Shown here one piece after another: positions 45,049 to 53,166 of a stretch of 64,000 nucleotides of DNA (its first letter is position 1; every line of letters starts with the position of its first letter). The position numbers were made by a program, and so were the translations under genes. Source of the DNA: Methanomassiliicoccales archaeon PtaU1.Bin124 (GTDB lineage Archaea > Thermoplasmatota > Thermoplasmata > Methanomassiliicoccales > UBA472); NCBI GenBank assembly GCA_002067865.1, contig MVRC01000006.1:124001-188000 (forward strand), written 5' to 3'. A model generated the notes under the pieces. That model ran no database searches and had not been told where the DNA came from. It saw nothing but the letters and a program-made list of their open reading frames with translations.

Positions 45049-46881
45049 TTAGGAGGTTATCGAATTCATCAATTCGATATATCGCCTTAAGCTCACTTTT
45101 AACATAAGTTCCTCTGCCGGTAACAATTCAGCCAGAGCTTTACCAAATTCTGGTTTTCCAAATGGAATGCGACTGTTATAGTGTACCAAATCATACAGTT
45201 TTTTTGAAAATTTACCTTCTCCACGAAGTTCTTCAATTTTCTGAGGCAACCAAATGCTGTCATCAAACTTAGGCCACCTAGCATTTAGACACCTACAAAT
45301 CTCATCATTTGTAAATTCATCTTCAAATTCTTTGGTTCCAACTAATACTACGTTGTGATCCATGAATTCAGATGGAAATCCAATCTCGTTCAATCTCTCA
45401 ACGGTGATTTTTTTAGGGCCCTCATCCTGAATATCTCTGTCGAGAAATAATATTGTAGCATCACTTTTATTTTTATTTAACAATTTTAAGAATTCTTTCC
45501 AGCAGGAGTTTGATTTTAAATTAATTAAAACAACCCCGGATTCAGCCATATGTCTTTGAGTGATCTTATGATGCATTAAGGGAAGTGCATTCCATTCGGT
45601 GTCCCCCTCAACAATTAAAAAACATCTCTCGAAGAAAATGCTGCTATTTTTTATGCCGGTTATTCCAGCTAAATCATCTAAAAATGATTTAATATCGGTC
45701 TCATCACAACCTTTTAAAAAGTCAATCGAGGAACACCCATCGGTTTGCATTATCCGATTGATTGAGCTTGCTGGTGCCCTGTCGACCATGGATACTGAAT
45801 GAGTACAAATTATTACTTGAACATTATTGTTTGGATCTGATGATTTATTTAAGGCATAGAACATTTTTTTCTGGGCTTCGTAATGCAAATTTGCATCTGG
45901 TTCGTCATAACCACGAATGACAGATTTCTTACTAGTTTTTGACCTAAGTTCACAGTCCCATTCTAGGAGGGCCAGTAGCATTCTCTTTTTTGAACCTTCA
46001 CCAATATTATTAATTGATCTTACCCCATCCCCGAAATCGACTAATAAATCCTTTAAGCTAAATCCACTGGCGAAATCAACGCTAAAATCTCCAGTGATTG
46101 AGACGATTTTATCAACTTTGTCATTTATTTTCTTTTTCAATTCATTCTCTATATGGTCATTTAAATCTGTTTTTATTTGGTTTTCTTTGTCTTTTAGATC
46201 CCCCTTTGGAACCAAATTCCCATTGCCATCGTCATCATAGAAGTGACTTCGATATATTCCTTTAAGTGTATTATCAACATAGGCGAGAGGATTTCCATAA
46301 TTCGAGCTATCATAATTTTCATATATAGGGAGAAATGGCATTAAATCCCCCCATTTTACCTGAACCCATTTGCTAATCTTAGGTATTAAAGAATCATTCT
46401 CTTCAAGATACTTTGTCAATCTAAGTTTAGAGTCATCTTTGGTTGTATAAAGGACGTTAAATTGCTTGCATAATTCTTCTATTTGACCCGCCTTTAGTCC
46501 ATTAAGGTTGCAGAGATTTTCATCCGCATATACGCTCGAAAAAACATATGGTTTTACGTCTATTGCATCGTTTATGAGAGAATAATCCTGTTTTACTTTT
46601 AGTGTGCCATCCACAATGAATTGTTTAGGTAATATTTTGAAATCTGTATCATCTAAATTAAAACACAATTCTATGCTGGCCATTTTCTCAATGCTACCAT
46701 TGATCTGATGGAAGCAATCTGGACTGAAACCTTTATACATAAAGAATATTTTCAATGCTTTTAGAATGGAAGATTTCCCCGAATCATTCTCGCCGATGAA
46801 AATGGTCATTCTATGAATTGGGATTATTCCGCTGTCTTTAAAACACTTGAAATTAACTAATTTAATTGATGCAAGATCCAA
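45049..46881 (-). CDS. OLD-family ATPase with TOPRIM nuclease domain
   Basis: A 610-residue overcoming-lysogenization-defect type protein. The N-terminus is an ABC/SMC-like ATPase (SIKLVNFKCFKDSGIIPIHR, Walker A GENDSGKS at residues 30-37); IINNIGEGSKKR-like signature and RGYDEPDANLHYEAQKKMF is the Walker B/D-loop region. The C-terminal TOPRIM domain starts at FLIVEGDTEWNALPL and has a later acidic LFLDRDIQDEG. OLD nucleases cut DNA and act in phage defence, for example with Gabija- or Paris-like partners. No GajB-type helicase lies next to it; the KTSC gene is divergent. The gene is markedly AT-rich, suggesting recent transfer. Confidence 0.85.
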   Translation of the reverse strand: MDLASIKLVNFKCFKDSGIIPIHRMTIFIGENDSGKSSILKALKIFFMYKGFSPDCFHQINGSIEKMASIELCFNLDDTDFKILPKQFIVDGTLKVKQDYSLINDAIDVKPYVFSSVYADENLCNLNGLKAGQIEELCKQFNVLYTTKDDSKLRLTKYLEENDSLIPKISKWVQVKWGDLMPFLPIYENYDSSNYGNPLAYVDNTLKGIYRSHFYDDDGNGNLVPKGDLKDKENQIKTDLNDHIENELKKKINDKVDKIVSITGDFSVDFASGFSLKDLLVDFGDGVRSINNIGEGSKKRMLLALLEWDCELRSKTSKKSVIRGYDEPDANLHYEAQKKMFYALNKSSDPNNNVQVIICTHSVSMVDRAPASSINRIMQTDGCSSIDFLKGCDETDIKSFLDDLAGITGIKNSSIFFERCFLIVEGDTEWNALPLMHHKITQRHMAESGVVLINLKSNSCWKEFLKLLNKNKSDATILFLDRDIQDEGPKKITVERLNEIGFPSEFMDHNVVLVGTKEFEDEFTNDEICRCLNARWPKFDDSIWLPQKIEELRGEGKFSKKLYDLVHYNSRIPFGKPEFGKALAELLPAEELMLKVSLRRYIELMNSITS

Positions 46882-46942
46882 CTTTCAACCCCCAGGGAAT
46901 AAAATGTTGAATGGTTTAATATCTTATGCACGTTATTTACAA

Positions 46943-47164
46943 ATGAATAATATGCAAAGAATAGCAGTGGTTTCGTCAAATCTCAAATCCATTGGATATG
47001 ATTCACAGGCGATGATTTTGGAAATTGAGTTTAATAATGGCCAGATTTATCATTACTCAGGAGTGCCGGAGAACATTCATCAGGCATTGATGAACGCACA
47101 GTCCCATGGAACATATCTCCATCAATTTGTAATGAATCGATATCCATATGTAAAAATAAGATAG
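46943..47164 (+). CDS. KTSC-domain small protein
   Basis: A small protein (about 73 residues) whose whole length is a KTSC domain: RIAVVSSNLKSIGYDSQAMILEIEFNNGQIYHYSGVPENIHQALMNAQSHGTYLHQFV. The domain is found alone or fused to nucleases and lysyl-tRNA synthetase-like proteins; its function is unknown. The start is uncertain: frames open at 46847, 46904, 46943 and 46952 all give the same domain. It is divergent from the OLD-type gene, which starts at 46881. Confidence 0.75.
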   Translation: MNNMQRIAVVSSNLKSIGYDSQAMILEIEFNNGQIYHYSGVPENIHQALMNAQSHGTYLHQFVMNRYPYVKIR

Positions 47165-47486
47165 ATCCATCCAAGTATTTCGGCTTGAGGCCCCAGATAA
47201 CACGGTCCATCAATTATTCATAAAAAGGTTGTTTACTTCCTTGATTTCGGTGTCGCTCTTTTTCTGCGCATATGAGTGGATATCGTGATTAAGAAATATA
47301 ATTGGCCATCCGGCTGAGTGAAGTGAACTAATTATAAGAATTATATCGAAAAGCTTATTTGGTGTGTAGTCTCAGATAAGCTCCTCTTTACACGAATCAA
47401 GCTTTTAAGCAATAATCAAATAAAATAATGTGGGAATAAAAAAAAGTTTAGTCGGTTTAAAAGTTGGCCGACCATTCAGTTACAAT
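47165..47486. other. Intergenic region with a possible gene remnant
   Basis: A 322-base AT-rich region. It holds no complete gene but contains the frame described at 47210-47371. A run of eight A at about 47449 lies just beyond the 3' end of the small gene at 47487-47651 and reads as a T-run on that strand. Confidence 0.45.
47210..47371 (-). pseudogene. Possible gene remnant (about 53 codons, no start codon)
   Basis: On the minus strand an open frame from just after a TGA at 47374 to the TGA at 47210 reads with coding-like composition (PNKLFDIILIISSLHSAGWP near its start, ending EIKEVNNLFMNN), yet has no ATG, GTG or TTG. It looks like the C-terminal end of a degraded protein. I do not recognise the family, and a chance frame is possible. 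Confidence 0.3.
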
Positions 47487-47651
47487 TTACGCGCCCTCTG
47501 GAGCAACCTCGTTCTCGTCGTCTCCATCCAGAACATCGCTGATCTGTTCCTCAATTACATCGACCAGTTCACTTGCATCGCTCTCACTAAGTCCATTTCT
47601 CACAAGGGCCTCTTCCAGCTCAGCTAGAATTTTGATTATTTTCCTGTCCAC
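47487..47651 (-). CDS. Small acidic protein, 54 residues (GTG start)
   Basis: A GTG-started frame with a strong AAAGGAGGT ribosome site 7 bases before it. The product is 54 residues: a basic helix (DRKIIKILAELEEAL), a second helix (LSESDASELVDVIEEQI) and an acidic tail (DVLDGDDENEV). Nothing in it suggests a family. It is divergent from the AbrB-like gene with 167 bases between, and is too short for most gene callers. Confidence 0.7.
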   Translation of the reverse strand: MDRKIIKILAELEEALVRNGLSESDASELVDVIEEQISDVLDGDDENEVAPEGA

Positions 47652-47818
47652 GGCATTACCTCCTTTTAATTTGTACCCTATTCTATTCTAGGGTTGTAGT
47701 GGATAATTAGCAGTAATGGTTAAATAGGTTTGCATGGGAAATATTAATAGATTTAACAACACGGCTACAACGGATAGATTAAGTAAACCTAGACCAATGC
47801 ATGTTCAAGGTGTGAAAA

Positions 47819-47971
47819 ATGAGACTCCTAGGTACTGTCGAAGTGATGACCAACAAGAGGGTCACCATTCCAAACAAATTGCTCGAGGTCTTGAAAGCCA
47901 AGGAAGGAGACTTTCTATTGTTCTATGAGGACGATGATGGAAAGATTATTGTAAAGATGGAGAAAGGCTGA
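47819..47971 (+). CDS. AbrB/SpoVT-like swapped-hairpin DNA-binding protein
   Basis: A 50-residue protein: RLLGTVEVMTNKRVTIPNKL followed by LEVLKAKEGDFLLFYEDDDGKIIVKM. This is the full AbrB/SpoVT swapped-hairpin domain (strand, Arg/Lys-VTIP loop, helix, strand pair), as in MazE and small archaeal regulators. AAGGTG lies 5 bases before the ATG. It probably binds DNA as a dimer. As antitoxins often have this fold, it may pair with a nearby gene such as 47487-47651 or 48185-49234, but no partner is adjacent in the same direction without a gap. Confidence 0.85.
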   Translation: MRLLGTVEVMTNKRVTIPNKLLEVLKAKEGDFLLFYEDDDGKIIVKMEKG

Positions 47972-48184
47972 TTGTCTGTGCATCAAATCAATACATTATG
48001 GTGGTAACAATCAGTCGTGATTACAAGTGGTTCGTCATAATAACCATCTCGCTTTATAAAAGGGTAATTCACAATTTCATTGAGTTATCAACATGAAACA
48101 AATTGTCGAATTATAGAATTTGTTCAATAAAGTTATCAATCAATTATTTGTTCCTTGAGACCTCGATATTGGGGGAGATTTGAT

Positions 48185-49234
48185 ATGACAGAGGAGATCC
48201 GGTTGTGGAGAATCGATAGAACTGGCATGCTCATGGAAATTCAGCGGAACAAATTATCTCTGGAGGATCGTTTAGAACAATGGATATTGAACGATATCAC
48301 CATTCTTTCTGATAATCTGCTCATAATAGGGGAACAGGTTCAAACCCTAGGAGGGCCGCTGGATATATTGTGCCTCGATAGTAACGGCGATACTGTCATC
48401 GTCGAATTAAAACGAGGAATGACACCTAGGGAGGTAACTGCCCAGGCATTGGATTACGCTTCGTGCATTAAAGATATGACGGCCGAGAATCTTGATACCA
48501 TCGCCAAGGAATTTTTAACGAGAAAGAATGGTGCCAGTAAGTCACTAGCTGAGGAATTCGAGCAAAGATTTGGTATTGAATTACCCGATGACATAAATCA
48601 AAGGCAGAGAATTATAATTGTCGGCGCCAACATAGATGACAGCACGGAAAGGATAATCCACTATCTCTCGGAAAATTACGACATCCCCATCAATGCTTTG
48701 ACATTTCAATATTTCAAGAACGATGGCGACGAGTATCTCGGAAGAGTTTTCCTTCTTGATCCAGAGGTGATCGAGAGTAAAATGGGAAAGACTGGTACAC
48801 GTAAGAGGACGCCATATCTAAAGTACGACGAACTTGTCGAAATTGCTAAGGAAAATAAGGTTTTAGAACTCTATACCAGACTCTGGGAGGGATTAAGAAA
48901 TATCTTCTCAGGGACAGCGACCAACGTTTCAAGCCTCACATTTAATGTCATATCAGAGAATGGTCGTAATATTGTGATGGGGCTAGTTCCAACAGATAGC
49001 GACGAGGACAGGGGATTGAAATTCTACCTCTATGCGAAAAGATTGACTGATTTCATCGGGATATCTCGTGAAGATCTGATAGCTGCACTCCCAGTGAACA
49101 AGAAGGACTGGTGTTATACTGAGGCGAACAGGGGAAATGAGTTCTGGTCCGGCTATGAAGGATATTTCTCGAACATGGGAGAAGCTAATCGATTCATAGA
49201 AAAGTTATTACAATCAAAACAAAAAATAAATTGA
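48185..49234 (+). CDS. NucS/DUF91-like PD-(D/E)XK nuclease
   Basis: A 349-residue protein. Residues 28-95 match the catalytic core of NucS-type or DUF91 endonucleases: GGPLDILCLDSNGDTVIVELKRG with Asp60, Glu74 and Lys76, then Gln87 in EVTAQALDYAS. The rest (LGRVFLLDPEVIESKMGKTGTRKR, then a C-terminal half of unknown fold) differs from archaeal NucS (EndoMS), which has about 250 residues, so this is a relative and not the mismatch enzyme itself. The start at 48185 has GGGGGAG 8 bases before it. A restriction-type role is likely by context. Confidence 0.8.
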   Translation: MTEEIRLWRIDRTGMLMEIQRNKLSLEDRLEQWILNDITILSDNLLIIGEQVQTLGGPLDILCLDSNGDTVIVELKRGMTPREVTAQALDYASCIKDMTAENLDTIAKEFLTRKNGASKSLAEEFEQRFGIELPDDINQRQRIIIVGANIDDSTERIIHYLSENYDIPINALTFQYFKNDGDEYLGRVFLLDPEVIESKMGKTGTRKRTPYLKYDELVEIAKENKVLELYTRLWEGLRNIFSGTATNVSSLTFNVISENGRNIVMGLVPTDSDEDRGLKFYLYAKRLTDFIGISREDLIAALPVNKKDWCYTEANRGNEFWSGYEGYFSNMGEANRFIEKLLQSKQKIN

Positions 49235-49333
49235 AACGATTTCCATTTCATATCATAATATTATGGTTTAATATTCAACTGGATGAATGGGTGCATTATA
49301 ACCAACGTACTTGGTGGTTTGGAGACGATGGTT

Positions 49334-49822
49334 TCAGTATCTACGATTGGCGAAAGGGAACTTGCCAAATTTCTTGACAAATTCCCTTATCATAGATTTC
49401 TCCAACTCTTCCGGATCAACGGTATTTGCCACCAACATCCAGCATACTAGGAGTTCCCTGCTGTCCGCCAGTTGCCAGATGTGACGCCCTCCTTTATGTG
49501 GAGCTGGCGCCCCCTCACCGAACCTCATGTATGTCCTGATCCTCTTCCTCAGTGACGTACCGGCCTTTCCAATGTACATTATTTCAGTCCCTTCCACCCA
49601 TTTTTCCTCGAGGACGCTCAACGGTACATTAGGATCTATTCCCTTGAACCGGCCCCCGCTCCCGGTCTCTAAGAAGACCGGTGGCTCCTCAGTACATCGC
49701 AGTATCAGATAGACACCAGGTACATCATCGATGATCGAACATCCATTCTGCATCAGCCACTCTATACTGACAAATCCTTTCAATCCAGAGTGCGCCTCAT
49801 CGACTGGACCGTTCGTTGACAC
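49334..49822 (-). CDS. GIY-YIG-like nuclease domain protein
   Basis: A 162-residue protein with a GIY-YIG-type layout: GVYLILRC at the first strand, then IMYIGKAGTSLRKRIRTYMRFG as the YIG strand and basic helix, GGRHIWQLA, a Glu in the EELEKSMIREFVKKFG helix, and final FPFANRR. GIY-YIG domains cut DNA. It stands alone between the NucS-like gene and the AddAB-like genes, transcribed with the latter direction. A repair or defence role is possible. Confidence 0.8.
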   Translation of the reverse strand: MSTNGPVDEAHSGLKGFVSIEWLMQNGCSIIDDVPGVYLILRCTEEPPVFLETGSGGRFKGIDPNVPLSVLEEKWVEGTEIMYIGKAGTSLRKRIRTYMRFGEGAPAPHKGGRHIWQLADSRELLVCWMLVANTVDPEELEKSMIREFVKKFGKFPFANRRY

Positions 49823-49908
49823 GATTCACCATTCCATTACAGACTTAAAATTATGGTGCGAATATTTTCATCAACCACCTTTTTAAGGGGGTACTCCACG
49901 GCTTCGAC

Positions 49909-52900
49909 TCATATCGGTACCACGTCCCCAGTCTCTGTCAGATAGATGTACGAGGTCACTTTCCCATCGACCATCTTTCCAACTGCTTTCGCATAGATGT
50001 CCATCTGTTCCTTGAAGACCGATATCTGTTCCGCGATATGGGGTTCCAACGGGTCGATGGTCTTGTAATCTATCAGCGCCCATCCCCCCTCCCTTAGCTG
50101 GACTAACCTATCAATGATCCCTAAGTAAACGACATCTCCTTCCCTTAGCTCGAAGGGCAGCTCTTTAAGGTCCTTGCCATTATCAGCGATGTTCATCATC
50201 AACTCTGATGTCATGAACCTCTTGTGCATCCCCTCCAACCCATGGACAACTTTCCTCGTTTCCTCTTCATTGATTTCCAAACGGGAAGATTTCAGCAGCT
50301 GCAAAGGGGACTTTCCACGCATTACTTCATGGACCAAAGTTCCATAGTCCGCAGCCGTCATCCCATTTTTTTGTAGGATGGATTTCGTCTCCGACATCAC
50401 ACCCCCTTTGAACTTCACACCCTCCTTGTCACCCGCCGATGGCCTGATGACCTCCACCTTCCCTTGAATTCTTGATTTCTCATGATGTTCCCACGAGCTC
50501 AATCGAGGGGGCACTGAGTATGGTGCATGGGAAGTAAATATTCCAAGATGGGGATTGTTCTCATTGACCCTCAGATGGACGATGCAATCTCCAGACTCAC
50601 AAATTCCCTTCCTTCCTTCTGCCAGATCCTCATCGTTGATAGCAAGGCCGTTCATCGTCAAGGCGAACCAATCCCTACCATCTGATTTGATCTCATCCCA
50701 TGTACCGTTCTTCCTACCTCTGCTACCCAGGATGACAAGATGATCCATTGCACGCGTGGCTGCCACATAGAACAGTCTCAGGTTCTGGGCCTTGGACTTC
50801 TGCGAGAGCACATCCTTGGCACGACGGAAGGGATATGGTTTGTAAGTCCCTGAGAGATCGGGGATAGGAACCTCCGTCCATATTCCGTCATCGTCTATCG
50901 CAGCCACGTCCTTCTCTCCCTGGGGAGGTGTCTCCGTCTCAGGAATGATGACGATGGGGAACTCAAGGCCTTTGGATGCATGAACGGTCATTATCCTGAC
51001 AGCGTTCCCTGTGGCCTCCAGCTTGGCCTGCCCTTCCTTATCTGATTCATCTACGTTAAGTTGCAGCCATTTGACCAGGTCGCGAAGGCCAAAGAAACCT
51101 TCCTGCTCCCTTTGCCTGACCATGTCCACCAGCATCTCCACGTTGGCCATGGCCTGTCTGCCTGTCGGTATGCCGGCGTATATACCAAATATCCCGGTCC
51201 GGTCGATCAACTGGTTCATCAGCTCGCTCACTGGGACCCTACCGGTCTTCCGAGACAGTTCGTCCAGCACCTCTGCGGCAAACCTTAGTTTAACATTTCC
51301 TTTCTCCGAGCGTTTGCGAAGCTTTCCATACAGATGACCGTAAGGCGCTGACGTGACGATACCATACAGATCCTCATCAGATAGCCCGAAGTATGGCGAT
51401 CGCAACAGGCCATAAAGGGGAATATCATCCATATGGTTGGCCAAGAAGCACATGGCGTTCCCGATGTCCATCACCTCTTGGCTCTGGAAGAAACCAACCC
51501 CCTTTTCGACTACGTAAGGTATGTCTTTCTCTGACAATGCACTCTCATAATACCGAAGATTTGTCCTTCCTCTCAGAAGCACAATTATGTCCCCATACGA
51601 GGGTCTCCTGACCTCCGGAGACGCATCATTCTTCGTGGGATAGATCATCCGGTCATCGGAGCTGACAAGATACTCTATCTCGGCTACTGTGGCCTGGGCC
51701 ATGTTCAGCTTGGCATCCCCCTCACCCTTGGGGACGGTGACCACGGTCACTGAACCTTGTTCTCTTTTACGGTGCGGGTCCACATGGGAGTAGCGGAACT
51801 CCCATTCCTTCTCCTCAGAGGTCATAATGCTGGAGAAGAGAGAGTTCACGAACGTCACTATGGTGTTCGAGGAACGGTAATTGCTCCCTAGCTCCTCCTT
51901 TTCTCCTCCCAGGTCCTTTTCCACGAATCGTAGCATCTCCTTGAAGATGGTGACGTCCGCTCCGCGGAACAAATAGATGGATTGCTTGCCGTCGCCGACC
52001 ACGAACAACTTGTCCTCTTCATCGCCGAGCAATGCGCGCACGATGCGGTCCTGGGGAAGGTCGGTGTCCTGATACTCATCGACCAACACCTTCGAGAACC
52101 GTTCCTGAAGTAATTTTAGCACCTTATTTTCTGGAATGGATGGGTCAAGGAGGTCCTGCACGATTATCAGCATATCATTGAAATCGATCGCTTGTCGTTC
52201 TCTCTTCATGGCATCCATGATCGTCGAGAATCGTTCGTATAGCACCTTTACTCCCAACAGGTGCTCAGTTGCCATTATTATCGAATCAGGATTAAGCTCA
52301 TGCTCCAGGACCTCTAGGTCCCCTTTCATCTCCTCCGCCAGATCCGCGAGGATGGCGTAGCTATCCTTCAGCTTTTGTTTATCATCTTTCATCCTTTTCT
52401 TGTCGCCCATGTTGCGATTGCCTTTCAGTCTTAGAAGGCATATTAGAGAGAGCAATCTCGACTCATCATCACCGCTCAGGGCATCTTTCACGAGCTGTGT
52501 TGCCTGAAAAAGATAGCATTCTGATCTATCGCCATCCTCCTTGGCGTAAACATTACACAGACCGGACAGAGTCTGTAAGGCCTGGGTCACTTCTGAACAA
52601 AAAAGTAAATCGCGAACCTCTTTCACGTAAGCGGTGAGCAGCTCCTTGTAATACCTTTTAAACTTCTCAGCATCGGACATCATCTCGATTGCCGGCAGCG
52701 CTTTCACCCTTCTCTCATATAGGAAGAATAGGAGTTCCTTGAGTCTCCAAGACGTTGCGACGGATGCCACTTTCACCATTATCTCTCGAGATTCATCTTG
52801 GGACCCCAGCTCATTCCACGTCTCCTCCATGAGCAGGGTCAGGTCCATACCTTCAAGCACCTTCACATCCGCAGGCATCCCGGCCTGGAGATGGAACTCC

Positions 52901-53166
52901 CTCAGCACCTGGCTGCAGAACGAATGGAACGTCTGCACCTGGGCCCAATTGAGCTGGTCGAACAGCTCCTCGTCCTTCAGGTCCAATGCCTTTTCCCGGA
53001 TCTTCTCCCTCATGTTGGCTGCGGCCTCATCGTTGAAGGTCAGCGCGAGGATGGAAGACACTTCGATTTTCTTCTCGACATGCTCATAGTACTGCCCAAC
53101 GAGACGCGTCGTCTTCCCTGAACCTGCCGATGCCCCTACACATATGGAGCATTCTTTCTTCGACAT
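49909..53166 (-). CDS. addA: AddA-like UvrD-family helicase with C-terminal RecB-type nuclease
   Basis: A 1085-residue superfamily 1A helicase-nuclease. Motif I GASAGSGKTTRL is at residues 12-23; the others are QAIDFNDML, KVLVDEYQDTDLPQ, VVGDGKQSIYLFRGAD, IMTVHASKGLEFPIVIIPE and LFYVAATRAMDHLVI. The C-terminal PD-(D/E)XK nuclease has GIIDRLVQ, ALIDYKT and a later Gln. It overlaps the AddB-like gene by one base (TGATG). AddAB processes double-strand ends for recombination and destroys linear foreign DNA; it is uncommon in archaea, which normally use HerA-NurA. Confidence 0.85.
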   Translation of the reverse strand: MSKKECSICVGASAGSGKTTRLVGQYYEHVEKKIEVSSILALTFNDEAAANMREKIREKALDLKDEELFDQLNWAQVQTFHSFCSQVLREFHLQAGMPADVKVLEGMDLTLLMEETWNELGSQDESREIMVKVASVATSWRLKELLFFLYERRVKALPAIEMMSDAEKFKRYYKELLTAYVKEVRDLLFCSEVTQALQTLSGLCNVYAKEDGDRSECYLFQATQLVKDALSGDDESRLLSLICLLRLKGNRNMGDKKRMKDDKQKLKDSYAILADLAEEMKGDLEVLEHELNPDSIIMATEHLLGVKVLYERFSTIMDAMKRERQAIDFNDMLIIVQDLLDPSIPENKVLKLLQERFSKVLVDEYQDTDLPQDRIVRALLGDEEDKLFVVGDGKQSIYLFRGADVTIFKEMLRFVEKDLGGEKEELGSNYRSSNTIVTFVNSLFSSIMTSEEKEWEFRYSHVDPHRKREQGSVTVVTVPKGEGDAKLNMAQATVAEIEYLVSSDDRMIYPTKNDASPEVRRPSYGDIIVLLRGRTNLRYYESALSEKDIPYVVEKGVGFFQSQEVMDIGNAMCFLANHMDDIPLYGLLRSPYFGLSDEDLYGIVTSAPYGHLYGKLRKRSEKGNVKLRFAAEVLDELSRKTGRVPVSELMNQLIDRTGIFGIYAGIPTGRQAMANVEMLVDMVRQREQEGFFGLRDLVKWLQLNVDESDKEGQAKLEATGNAVRIMTVHASKGLEFPIVIIPETETPPQGEKDVAAIDDDGIWTEVPIPDLSGTYKPYPFRRAKDVLSQKSKAQNLRLFYVAATRAMDHLVILGSRGRKNGTWDEIKSDGRDWFALTMNGLAINDEDLAEGRKGICESGDCIVHLRVNENNPHLGIFTSHAPYSVPPRLSSWEHHEKSRIQGKVEVIRPSAGDKEGVKFKGGVMSETKSILQKNGMTAADYGTLVHEVMRGKSPLQLLKSSRLEINEEETRKVVHGLEGMHKRFMTSELMMNIADNGKDLKELPFELREGDVVYLGIIDRLVQLREGGWALIDYKTIDPLEPHIAEQISVFKEQMDIYAKAVGKMVDGKVTSYIYLTETGDVVPI

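Noticed and set aside
45049-46881. Assignment of the OLD-type gene as GajA of a Gabija system
   Set aside because: No adjacent UvrD-like GajB; the nearest UvrD-type gene is the AddA-like one several kilobases away in its own operon with AddB.
48185-49234. Calling the gene NucS/EndoMS mismatch endonuclease
   Set aside because: Only the nuclease core matches; length and the rest of the protein differ.
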